Source: Bacilli bacterium
GTDB lineage: Bacteria; Bacillota_I; Bacilli_A; RF39; UBA660
Direction: 5' to 3'
Assembly: GCA_017441065.1 (NCBI GenBank)
Contig: JAFSAI010000027.1
Coordinates: forward strand, 1-48,818
Length of the DNA: 48,818 nt
This document shows positions 41,576 through 48,818 of this stretch, in pieces (the stretch's first letter is position 1; each line of letters starts with the position of its first letter). The notes beneath the pieces were generated by a model. It was not told where the DNA came from, searched no databases, and saw only the letters and a program-made list of their open reading frames with translations. Both the position numbers and the translations under genes were made by a program.

Positions 41576-41920
41576 ATGTTATTAGGAGGATTTTGTTCTG
41601 ATACAGCTAACATTTGGAATGTACTAGGTTATGTAGTAACAGTTATTAAAATTGTTATTCCACTAATTTTAATTATTTTAGGTATGGTGGATTTAGGAAA
41701 AGCTGTAGTATCAAGCGATGACAAAGCTATTAACAAAGCAGTAACATCTTTAATTAAAAGATTTATTGCTGCAGTAGTTATGTTCTTTATTCCTACAATT
41801 GTAAGTGCTTTATTTAATGCATTAGCAATTATGGGATCAACTGAACAAGCTGATTACAATATTTGCGTACAATGTGTTACAGGTGGAACTTGTGATACAA
41901 GTACTGCTTTAGGAGCTTAA
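41576..41920 (+). CDS. VirB2/TrbC-like T4SS pilin-type membrane protein
   Basis: 114 residues with two membrane helices: ~15-39 ('VLGYVVTVIKIVIPLILIIL') and ~64-90 ('RFIAAVVMFFIPTIVSALFN'), joined by a basic cytoplasmic loop ('GKAVVSSDDKAINKAVTSLI'). A Cys-rich tail follows ('YNICVQCVTGGTC'). Two helices with a short charged loop is the VirB2/TrbC layout. A typical signal peptide is absent. Close paralogue of the next gene. Own strong promoter and own terminator, so expected to be abundant. Assignment to VirB2 is by topology and context (VirB6, VirB3 and VirB4 follow), not identity. Confidence 0.68.
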   Translation: MLLGGFCSDTANIWNVLGYVVTVIKIVIPLILIILGMVDLGKAVVSSDDKAINKAVTSLIKRFIAAVVMFFIPTIVSALFNALAIMGSTEQADYNICVQCVTGGTCDTSTALGA

Positions 41921-41929
41921 TAACTAAAA

Positions 41930-41955
41930 AGAATCACTTCGGTGATTTTTTTATT
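41930..41955 (+). terminator. Terminator with UUCG tetraloop
   Basis: AATCAC-TTCG-GTGATT followed by T5; separates the two VirB2-like genes. Confidence 0.9.
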
Positions 41956-42003
41956 TTAATTTTAAATTCTATATGTTATAATTCACTTAGGTAGGTAAGT
42001 AAT

Positions 42004-42570
42004 ATGAAAAAAAATAAATATATCTATATAATAATATTTTTAGTTGCTTTAATAATATTTATTCCTAAAATAACTTTAGCCGGCGGTAGTGGAAAAAATA
42101 TAAATGTATATGCAAATGAACTGAAATATAATAGTGATGAAAATAAAGAACTAATTAATATTACAACAACTTCAACAACATCACAAACAATGAGACTAAA
42201 TTATGATAGTTTATGTTCGGATAATAATATTAAATCGGCAGTTAAAATAATTGGTTATATTATTTTAGTCATTAAATGGATAGTGCCTTTAATAATAATT
42301 GTTCTTGGTATGATTGATTTTGGTAAAGCTGCTATTTCTAATGATGAAAAAGCCGTTAATAAGGCTACCGGTGCATTAATTAGAAGATTTATAGCTGGTA
42401 TAGTAATATTCTTTATACCAACTATAATTATGGCAGCATTAAATGCAATTCAAATTTCTAAAGGTATTGAAAAAGATACAAACACAACATTTGGTGCTTG
42501 TACAAAATGTTTATTTGACCCGGTAAATAGTTGTAGTGTTGTAAATAATACAACTACTGGCAGTAATTAA
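42004..42570 (+). CDS. VirB2/TrbC-like protein with signal peptide, paralogue
   Basis: 188 residues. A signal peptide ('YIYIIIFLVALIIFIPKITLA', cleavage after ~27) and a Thr/Asn-rich spacer precede two membrane helices that align with the upstream gene: 'IIGYIILVIKWIVPLIIIVL', loop 'GKAAISNDEKAVNKATGALI', 'RRFIAGIVIFFIPTIIMAAL', then a Cys tail 'FGACTKCLFDPVNSC'. The loop sequence is almost identical in the two proteins. VirB2 pilins are normally made with signal peptides, so this copy fits that class better; the shorter one may have lost the signal. Same cluster. Confidence 0.7.
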   Translation: MKKNKYIYIIIFLVALIIFIPKITLAGGSGKNINVYANELKYNSDENKELINITTTSTTSQTMRLNYDSLCSDNNIKSAVKIIGYIILVIKWIVPLIIIVLGMIDFGKAAISNDEKAVNKATGALIRRFIAGIVIFFIPTIIMAALNAIQISKGIEKDTNTTFGACTKCLFDPVNSCSVVNNTTTGSN

Positions 42571-42622
42571 TAGAATAGAATATATATAGACATTAATTCA
42601 ATAATGTAGAAGAAGGTGTAAT

Positions 42623-43366
42623 ATGAAAAACTTTTTATTAAATCAGAATTATGGTTTAACAATAGAGTTATTTAGCAAATATCACCTTCTTTTAATTTTG
42701 ATAACTTTTTTAATATGTGCATTAATAATTAATAATAAAGAATTATTTGTTCGGATGTCTTCTAAAAAAAAGAAATTAATTAGAATTATACTAGCCATTT
42801 TATTAATAATTAATTTTGTGATTAGAAGGGGAAGTTTTTTATACTTTGATGTTTATAATTGGCGTTATCATTTAGATATTAATTTTTGCAATTTTACTAG
42901 TATAATGTTTATTATTTATGGTTTGACAGGAAATAATAAAATATATAATATATGCTTTTATATGGCATTTATTGGCCCATTAATGGCAATTGTTTTTCCA
43001 AGTGTTAATTTAGCACCTTTAAATTATTCATTTTATTCTTTTGTAATTCTTCATCATGTAGTATTTATATTTAATATAATGTTTATGTATATTGAAAAAA
43101 AAGAATATAAAAGAAGTGATGATATAAAAGCTATTATTTTTCTTGGAATATATCACTTAATTATATATATATTTAATATTTTTTGTGGTACTAATTACAA
43201 TGAAACTTTGAGTTTTGTGAATAATAGTATTCAAAATAATCGTTTAATTATTGCATTAGCTCCATATTATTTGGTTAGATTAATATCACATATAATTGTT
43301 GAAATTGCTCTTTTTATATTTGCAAATTTTATTTTGAAAAAATTAATAAAGAAAAGTAAAATTTAA
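42623..43366 (+). CDS. YwaF/TMEM164-like integral membrane protein
   Basis: 247 residues with six or seven helices and little outside the membrane. 'YNWRYHLDINFCNFTSIMFI' matches the family signature ('lPLhlCnf..il'), and a second conserved patch is 'FIGPLMAIVFPSVN' plus 'FVILHHVVF'. TMEM164/YwaF proteins are of poorly known function; eukaryotic TMEM164 is an acyltransferase. An unexpected member between VirB2-like and VirB6-like genes; it may be a passenger or could modify lipids around the secretion machine. RBS AGAAGGTG. Confidence 0.8.
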   Translation: MKNFLLNQNYGLTIELFSKYHLLLILITFLICALIINNKELFVRMSSKKKKLIRIILAILLIINFVIRRGSFLYFDVYNWRYHLDINFCNFTSIMFIIYGLTGNNKIYNICFYMAFIGPLMAIVFPSVNLAPLNYSFYSFVILHHVVFIFNIMFMYIEKKEYKRSDDIKAIIFLGIYHLIIYIFNIFCGTNYNETLSFVNNSIQNNRLIIALAPYYLVRLISHIIVEIALFIFANFILKKLIKKSKI

Positions 43367-43453
43367 GTGGTTTTTACAAATATTATATGTTACAATTTAT
43401 ATGAATAAGCCCAGAATGAAAAACTAGGGATATAAGATAGTGAGGTATTAAAA

Positions 43454-46000
43454 ATGGGATTTTCAACTATATTAAGTAATATTTTAATTGGTGCTGGACC
43501 ATTTAGTGGTTTAACTGGTTCTGAAGCAATAGTATCTTTTTTGCTTTTAATTGATTCAAAAATATATGGTTTATTTGCAGAAATGTATACATTGTATATT
43601 CAATTAGCAAGGGCACAAATATTTGATATTTCAGCTTTTGATTTTTTTGTAAATAATGTATATGTAATATTTGGTGTTGTTGCTTTATTTATATTAGCAT
43701 TTTTCCTGCTTCAAGGAATGATTAATCCAGATGACTCAGGAGCGGGAACTAAATCTATAAAACAATTTGTTACAAGATTTGTGACAGCGTTATTTTTAAC
43801 ATTTCTAGTACCAACGATGTTTAGTTTTTTATACGATGTACAAGATTCATTAATTTCTTGGCAAGTAATTCCAAAACTAGTATTAAGTGAGAAGGGATAT
43901 TCAAATCCAACACAAGATGTCACAGTAGTATATAGAGATGAAGAAGGAAATCCATTATATAAAGATGATTGTGATCCATCTGTTAGTGATGATTGTGAAG
44001 AATTAACTACTACTGAACAAGTTGATATTTCTGGAACTATGTTGAATTCTGGTGGATACGGAATAGCATATCATGTTTTAAATGGTTTTCTTTATCCAAC
44101 AGGATCTGTTGAAGATGTAATAGTTGATGCAAGTGATTACTTCAATGAAGAAACAGGATTTTGGGCTACGTGGGGTGGATGTGCAGTAGCAGCAGGAGGA
44201 ACAGTTTTAGCTGCAGGAATCACTGCGATTGTTACATATTTTACTGGTGGTACAGCAACCGGATTTGCAGCGGCTCTAACTGGTAAAACAGGTACAATAG
44301 CGGCAGCCGCGTGTGTAGCCGCAGCTGGTATAGGATATACGGTAAATGAAATTGGTGAAACGGTTACAGCGAAAGAATATAGTTGGAATAATGCTGTAGT
44401 AGCAATGCAATATGCTGGTGATTTTTCATCAATAACTCCATTCTCAGATGCTGTTGTTGATGGACATATGACATATACTCCAATTGTATCAACAATAGCT
44501 GGATTAATTTTATTATATATGGTATTTAGTTTCTGTTTAGATTTAGGTGTTCGTGCTGCTAAATTAGTATTTTATCAGATTATGGCACCTATAAGTTTCT
44601 TGATAAGCACGATACCTTCAAAGAAAGATTTGATGAGCAATTGGTTTAAAGCTGTTATGACAACATGGTTAGAAGTTTTCATTAGAATTTTCTGTGTTTG
44701 CGGAGTAGCATTATTAATTAGAGAATTAAATTTTGATGCTTTCTCAGGTATGGGATTAATAGCTAAAGCAATCATAGTTTTAGGGTTAGTAACATTTGCT
44801 AAACAATTCCCAACAATTCTTGGAGATTTAACAGGAATAAAATCAGGAAATTTAAAATTAGGAATAAAAGAAAAATTGGCAACTGGTGGAGCTTTTGCAG
44901 CTGGTGCAATAATTGGTGGCGGTGCTACAGCGTTTGCTAGAAATTTAACAAATAAATGGGGAAATAAAGAAAATTGGAAGAATAAAGATGGTAAAGTTAC
45001 TGCTGGTAGTATATTAAAAAATATCGGTGGAGGACTTGCGAGTGCTAGTGCGGGAGCAGCTTCCGGACAATTCAGAGCAGGTAAAGCTGGACTTAATGCA
45101 AAAAGTTTTGCGGATATGAAAGGTGCAGCAGGATCTGGTGCTGCTCAAGCTGTTAATGCTAGAGATAAAAGAGCAGCTTATAAAGCTAGTCATGGTGGAG
45201 CATGGGTTGGATTTGAAACAGATGCTTCTGGAAAGCCGCATTTAACAGGTACAGCGTTTGGTCATGTATCAGATACTGTTAGTCATGTTGGTGAATGGGC
45301 TGGTATTGGTACTGGAGATACAGCATTGGGATATTATGCAGCTGCAGCTCAATCTTCAAACTCATTTAATGATTTAAGTGAAAGTACATATAAAAAGAAA
45401 CAAGAATATATGGATCAAAATTCACGAGTTAAAGCATTACAATCTCAATTAGCAGCTGCAATCGCTGCTGGTGATGCTGCTAGAGAAGCAACATATAGAT
45501 CTGAATTAGATATAGAAGAAGCAGCACTAAAAGACATGCAAAGAAAAATGGCTGCAAAAAAAGCAGACGTTATATCTATTGCTGCTACTAGATTGAGTGT
45601 TGATCAACGTACAAATTATTCTAATGATAAAGAATTTACAGCAGCTTATAGAGATGCAATTCTTGAAGGATTTAAAGTATCAGCAGCAGATTATGGTCGT
45701 TCTAGAGTTGAAAAGGTTACAGTAACATTACCTGATGGTACTACCACAGAACGTAATCAAAGAATTTTAGTGGATGCAACAGGAGCAGAAACAAGAATGT
45801 CATTTGATGATACTAGTGTATTAGATGCAATGCTTACTGGAGGAGAAGTAAGAGACGAATGGATTACTCAAGATAACGTTATTCAAATTCAAGACGCAAT
45901 TGATAAAGCCAACATTGGAAGACAACATATCAAAACTGGTAAAGAAAGAGAACATATCGTTCGTACTGGTAATAGATCAACTGATAAAAAAGATAAATAA
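43454..46000 (+). CDS. VirB6/TrbL-like T4SS channel protein
   Basis: 848 residues. The N-terminal part has helices at ~75-90 and ~115-135, an extracellular loop (~150-240), an Ala/Gly-rich hydrophobic stretch (~245-300), then the conserved VirB6 core of helices (~345-455) with 'MAPISFLISTIPSKKDLMSN' and 'WFKAVMTTWLEVFIRIFCVC'. The C-terminal ~370 residues are a soluble, Ala/Gly/Lys-rich tail with a coiled coil at ~650-700. Long soluble tails are known in 'extended VirB6' proteins. VirB6 forms the inner-membrane channel of T4SS. RBS GTGAGG. Starts the T4SS-core block VirB6-VirB3-VirB4. Confidence 0.78.
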   Translation: MGFSTILSNILIGAGPFSGLTGSEAIVSFLLLIDSKIYGLFAEMYTLYIQLARAQIFDISAFDFFVNNVYVIFGVVALFILAFFLLQGMINPDDSGAGTKSIKQFVTRFVTALFLTFLVPTMFSFLYDVQDSLISWQVIPKLVLSEKGYSNPTQDVTVVYRDEEGNPLYKDDCDPSVSDDCEELTTTEQVDISGTMLNSGGYGIAYHVLNGFLYPTGSVEDVIVDASDYFNEETGFWATWGGCAVAAGGTVLAAGITAIVTYFTGGTATGFAAALTGKTGTIAAAACVAAAGIGYTVNEIGETVTAKEYSWNNAVVAMQYAGDFSSITPFSDAVVDGHMTYTPIVSTIAGLILLYMVFSFCLDLGVRAAKLVFYQIMAPISFLISTIPSKKDLMSNWFKAVMTTWLEVFIRIFCVCGVALLIRELNFDAFSGMGLIAKAIIVLGLVTFAKQFPTILGDLTGIKSGNLKLGIKEKLATGGAFAAGAIIGGGATAFARNLTNKWGNKENWKNKDGKVTAGSILKNIGGGLASASAGAASGQFRAGKAGLNAKSFADMKGAAGSGAAQAVNARDKRAAYKASHGGAWVGFETDASGKPHLTGTAFGHVSDTVSHVGEWAGIGTGDTALGYYAAAAQSSNSFNDLSESTYKKKQEYMDQNSRVKALQSQLAAAIAAGDAAREATYRSELDIEEAALKDMQRKMAAKKADVISIAATRLSVDQRTNYSNDKEFTAAYRDAILEGFKVSAADYGRSRVEKVTVTLPDGTTTERNQRILVDATGAETRMSFDDTSVLDAMLTGGEVRDEWITQDNVIQIQDAIDKANIGRQHIKTGKEREHIVRTGNRSTDKKDK

Positions 46001-46021
46001 TATATTAAGGAGGAATAAGAA

Positions 46022-46351
46022 GTGGGAAATAATTATTTAATTCCAGCAAACACAAAAAAATCTCAACTAATTTTAGGGTTTTTTACTCCAACAGATTTAA
46101 CGATATTTGTAGTTGGTTGTGTTTGGTCATTCATAATGCTTATTTTAGTAAAGACTTTAAGTTTGGGAATACTTATTTTAATAATGTTACCGGCATTTAT
46201 TGCAACTTTTTTGGTAATGCCGGTTCCACATTATCATAATGTACTCCAACTACTAACAAATATCTTTAATTTTTTTACTAATAGAAGGCAATATTATTGG
46301 AAAGGATGGTGTATGTATGAAGGATTCGAATCAAAACGTAAACAATTCTAA
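46022..46351 (+). CDS. PrgI/VirB3-like T4SS membrane protein
   Basis: 109 residues with two closely spaced helices (~24-64, 'LTIFVVGCVWSFIMLILVKT' and 'LGILILIMLPAFIATFLV') preceded by 'YLIPANTKKSQLILGFFTPT' and followed by 'PVPHYHNVLQLLTNIFNFFT', 'RRQYYWKG'. This is the PrgI/VirB3 (DUF5592-like) layout of Gram-positive T4SS. Start is GTG at 46022, after AAGGAGGAA. The next gene begins 35 bases before its end in another frame, a tight coupling that mirrors the close VirB3-VirB4 link in T4SS (sometimes fused). Confidence 0.8.
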   Translation: MGNNYLIPANTKKSQLILGFFTPTDLTIFVVGCVWSFIMLILVKTLSLGILILIMLPAFIATFLVMPVPHYHNVLQLLTNIFNFFTNRRQYYWKGWCMYEGFESKRKQF

Positions 46352-46880
46352 ATATACAGATGCTTGGTTGCCAATTAAACAAATAATGAATGGAATGATT
46401 CAATTAGAAAGTGGGTATTATGTTACTGGTGTAAAAGTACACCCAAAAAATATTTTTATAATGGACCAAACTGCACAAGATTCTATGGTTTATAATTTAA
46501 GAAATTTTTATAACACTATTGATTATGAATTTTGGTTAATAATTGCAGATCGTCCTGTTGATATTAATTTATATTTAGCGGAATTACAAAAAATGTATAA
46601 TAATACAACAAGTAATGAAATTAGAAAGTTAATATTACAAGATATAAATAAAGCTAATCAATTTATGAGTGTTCAATATAACGTTGTTGATACTGAATAT
46701 TATATAATTTTCCAAGAAAAGAAATTAGAAATATTACAAAAGAAATTACACAATTTAATTAGTGGCCTTGCAACATGCGGTATGCAATCAACACAAACAA
46801 GCAACAGTGATTTAAGAATAATTTTGGATAATTTATTAAACGGTGGAGAGGCAATTAATTTTGGAACGGTGATGTATTAA
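46317..46880 (+). CDS. VirB4 N-terminal domain as separate protein
   Basis: 187 residues, soluble. Matches the N-terminal non-ATPase domain that normally begins VirB4/TraC/ConE: 'AWLPIKQIMNGMIQLESGYY', 'VTGVKVHPKNIF', 'LRNFYNTIDYEFWLIIADRP'. It ends with 'EAINFGTVMY', and the next gene starts one base later (TAATG) with the rest of VirB4. Neither frame shows a frameshift scar: both have proper stop/start signals, so this is a genuine split gene. The start overlaps the upstream PrgI-like gene by 35 bases, with an RBS GGATGG inside it. Confidence 0.75.
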   Translation: MKDSNQNVNNSKYTDAWLPIKQIMNGMIQLESGYYVTGVKVHPKNIFIMDQTAQDSMVYNLRNFYNTIDYEFWLIIADRPVDINLYLAELQKMYNNTTSNEIRKLILQDINKANQFMSVQYNVVDTEYYIIFQEKKLEILQKKLHNLISGLATCGMQSTQTSNSDLRIILDNLLNGGEAINFGTVMY

Positions 46881-48664
46881 TGAATGTAAAGAATGAAGTT
46901 GCTCCAAAAGGAATGGAGTTTAAACCAACAGAATTTAGAATTGGCGGAAAATTTTCAACAATAATGACTATTGTTTCTTTTCCGAAAAATATTTATATAG
47001 GTTATTTATCAGATATAACAAATATTTCTGGAGTTAAAGTAGTAGTAAAACATATTCCAATTCAATTTGGAGTTTTACAAAAAATGATAAATAAAGAAGT
47101 TGCAGATTTAAAGACAAGATATCAATCAGAAAAAGACCAAACTATGCAAGAAAAGATTCGTCAAGACTATGAATCTTTAGAACAATTTGTTAGTATGCTA
47201 GCTGCAACTCAAGCAAGAATATTTGACTTTCAAATGCATTTAATGATAACAGCAGATAGCAAAGAAGAACTTGAAATTAAGAAAATGGAAGTTAAAGGTT
47301 ATTTAAATGCTTTAGGAATGAGTGGAGTAGCACTTATGTTTGAACAAGAAAAAGTGTTGAAAAGTATTGTTCCAATTTTTCCTAAACAAGATATTGAACA
47401 AAGAATTGGAACTCCAATCCCATCAATAACTGTAGCAGCAATGTTCCCATTTGTATTTGACAGCATTAAGGATCCAGGACAAGCGTGTTTATTTGGTGTA
47501 GATTTCTCTGGTGGAGTAGTATTATTTAATCAATTCTTATATAAAATTAGAAATGAAGGAAATAGAAATAATGCTAATTTAATTTTATTAGGTACTTCTG
47601 GTAGTGGTAAATCAACTGCAGCTAAATTATTATTAAGGACACATATAAGAAACGGATGTAAAATTGTTGCAATAGATCCAGAAGGCGAACTTGATGAAAT
47701 GACTAATTCTTTAGGAGGAGATTTCTTAGATTTAGGTAAGGGTGGAGAATTCGGAATGATAAATCCCCTTGAAATAGTTGTTGATGTTGATGAAGAAGAA
47801 ATAAGCCAAGGTTTAGGTTATACAGTGCTTACAAGAACATTACAACAATTAAAAGCATTTATGAAATATTATAATCCATCTATTGAAGAAGATGTTTTAA
47901 CATTATTTAGTGAAGTAGTTCAAGATACTTATAAAAGATATAAAATAGATTATGATACTGATTATACAAAATTAACTAGTGATATGTATCCAACATTTGA
48001 CGATGTATATGCAACTATTAAAGGTAGACTTTTATCAATGGTTGATGCAACTCGTGAAAGAGATGTAATGGAACGTCTTGAATTAAAAGTTAGACCATTA
48101 GTAAAAGAATTAAGATACTATTTCACAGGACATACAACAATTAAAATTAATAGTGATTTTATAGTATTTAATATAAAAGAACTAATGAATAGTGATGAAA
48201 ATATTAAAAATGCATTATTTTTCAATATTTTAAAATATGCTTGGGGATTATGTTTAGATAAAGATGTTGATACAGTAATGATGGTTGATGAAGCTCATGT
48301 ATTACTTGCTTCACATAATGAATTAGGAGCTGAATTCTTAGCTCAAATTCAAAGACGTAGTCGTAAGTATAATACAGGTACTATAATTATTACTCAACAA
48401 CCAACTGATTTTGCAGCACCATCTATAATACAACATGGAAAAGCAATTTTTGATAATGCTTCATACTATTTAGTTATGGGATTACGTAAACAAGCAGTTG
48501 AAGATTTATCACAATTAATTGATTTGAACGAAAGTGAAAAAGAAGGTATTAAATTTTATCCACAAGGTCAAGGTTTATTCATATGTGGTAACAGAAGAAT
48601 GCGCATTAACGTTGTAGTTACTCAAGAAGAATTAGACTCTTTTGGTTCAGGTGGAGGTTATTAA
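46880..48664 (+). CDS. virB4: VirB4/ConE-like T4SS ATPase, C-terminal part
   Basis: 594-residue ATPase of the VirB4/TraC class that energises type IV secretion. An N-terminal linker region (~1-200) includes a helical pair; Walker A 'LLGTSGSGKSTAAKLLL' (238-246), 'KIVAIDPEGELDEM', Walker B 'VDTVMMVDEAHVLL' (D470, E471) and the arginine/Gln-rich 'QIQRRSRKYNTGTIIITQQP' are intact, followed by 'NASYYLVMGLRKQAVEDLSQ'. Start overlaps the preceding stop (TAATG). A terminator follows, ending the cluster. This gene together with VirB6- and VirB3-like neighbours is the strongest evidence for a T4SS component in the cluster. Confidence 0.92.
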   Translation: MNVKNEVAPKGMEFKPTEFRIGGKFSTIMTIVSFPKNIYIGYLSDITNISGVKVVVKHIPIQFGVLQKMINKEVADLKTRYQSEKDQTMQEKIRQDYESLEQFVSMLAATQARIFDFQMHLMITADSKEELEIKKMEVKGYLNALGMSGVALMFEQEKVLKSIVPIFPKQDIEQRIGTPIPSITVAAMFPFVFDSIKDPGQACLFGVDFSGGVVLFNQFLYKIRNEGNRNNANLILLGTSGSGKSTAAKLLLRTHIRNGCKIVAIDPEGELDEMTNSLGGDFLDLGKGGEFGMINPLEIVVDVDEEEISQGLGYTVLTRTLQQLKAFMKYYNPSIEEDVLTLFSEVVQDTYKRYKIDYDTDYTKLTSDMYPTFDDVYATIKGRLLSMVDATRERDVMERLELKVRPLVKELRYYFTGHTTIKINSDFIVFNIKELMNSDENIKNALFFNILKYAWGLCLDKDVDTVMMVDEAHVLLASHNELGAEFLAQIQRRSRKYNTGTIIITQQPTDFAAPSIIQHGKAIFDNASYYLVMGLRKQAVEDLSQLIDLNESEKEGIKFYPQGQGLFICGNRRMRINVVVTQEELDSFGSGGGY

Positions 48665-48667
48665 AAT

Positions 48668-48690
48668 TAAGCTATTTATTAGCTTTTTTT
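48668..48690 (+). terminator. Terminator at end of the Tad/T4SS-like cluster
   Basis: TAAGCTA pairs with TAGCTT around TTTAT, then T7. Confidence 0.8.
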
Positions 48691-48701
48691 AATGGGTTAA
48701 T

Positions 48702-48712
48702 TATGATAGAAT
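48702..48712 (+). promoter_or_regulatory. Extended -10 promoter of the last gene
   Basis: TATGATAGAAT, an extended -10 of the type seen at 8701, 9970 and 14971; no clear -35. Confidence 0.45.
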
Positions 48713-48731
48713 TATCGTAGTAGGTGTTAGT

Positions 48732-48818
48732 ATGTGGCAAACAGATAAAATAATAGAAAAAGCAAAAAAGTTAGGACTTGATATTGATGATAGTCCACAC
48801 ATGGCTGATAAAATACGA
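48732..48818 (+). CDS. Start of an unidentified gene, cut by the window end
   Basis: Open from ATG at 48732 after GTAGGTG to the window edge: 29 residues beginning 'MWQTDKIIEKAKKLGLDIDD'. The segment is soluble and helical, without a signal peptide. Too short to identify. It has its own promoter downstream of the cluster terminator, so it may not belong to the secretion cluster. Confidence 0.5.
   Translation, partial: MWQTDKIIEKAKKLGLDIDDSPHMADKIR

Noticed and set aside
43367-43453. preQ1-type riboswitch ahead of the VirB6-like gene (AGCCCAG ... CTAGGG)
   Set aside because: A single short stem without the conserved pseudoknot sequence, and the downstream gene is not a queuosine gene.
30494-48664. 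Integrative conjugative element
   Set aside because: No relaxase, VirD4 coupling protein, integrase, oriT-like structure or flanking direct repeats in the window; the presence of a full Tad platform argues for a surface machine. Not excluded for sequence beyond the right edge.

Overview
The window is about 72% A+T by eye, dense in genes, uses the standard bacterial code (several genes end in TGA and Trp is TGG), and has strong AGGAGG-type ribosome binding sites and TTGACA/TATAAT-type promoters. Cell-wall enzymes, a type VII secretion (T7SS) locus, a SigH-like sigma factor next to rlmB, and secretion genes without outer-membrane parts all point to a monoderm member of the Bacillota. An uncultured, AT-rich, host-associated Bacilli lineage (RF39/Mollicutes-related or Erysipelotrichia-like) is my best guess. 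That placement is inference. No tRNA, rRNA, CRISPR array, insertion sequence or prophage core was found, and no gene-free stretch exceeds about 150 bases.

Layout. 1-1180: 3' end of a large repeat-type surface protein. 1284-4539 (minus): a wall-acyltransferase/SGNH protein with a duplicated, apparently dead second SGNH domain, and a radical SAM protein. 4636-8668: a small helical protein, rlmB, sigH, and a three-gene operon of helical-repeat proteins. 8729-10865: a GH25 lysozyme lipoprotein and a diacylglycerol-kinase-like lipid kinase. 10907-19831: a compact T7SS island. A lipase-like putative effector with two small partners is transcribed away from a WXG100-like secreted protein, an EssC motor and an EsaB-like ubiquitin fold. 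19913-21607: proS. 21699-24352: a two-TM protein of unknown family with two small partners, one of them related to a small protein of the lipase operon. 24370-30383: housekeeping and accessory genes (SDR, uvrB, DUF7666-like, HipA-like kinase fold, metallophosphoesterase, CPBP protease).

30494-48664 is the most striking region. It is a roughly 18-kb run of co-directional genes that combines a Tad/Flp pilus assembly set (CpaB, CpaF/TadA, TadB, TadC, TadZ-like and five pilin-like proteins beginning MKEA or MKQA) with conjugation-type type IV secretion parts (two VirB2-like small membrane proteins, VirB6/TrbL-like, PrgI/VirB3-like, and VirB4 split in two). It opens with two secreted proteins, one of them a 1203-residue Cys-rich giant. 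No relaxase or VirD4 coupling protein lies in the window. I read it as a candidate hybrid Tad-T4SS surface machine for protein export or adhesion rather than a plasmid-transfer system; this is inference.

Regulation visible in the DNA: most operons end in clear intrinsic terminators, often overlapping the stop codon or shared by convergent genes. Four promoters carry inverted repeats over the -10 or -35 element (3531-3562, 5117-5142, 14197-14217, 41503-41528), which suggests operator control.
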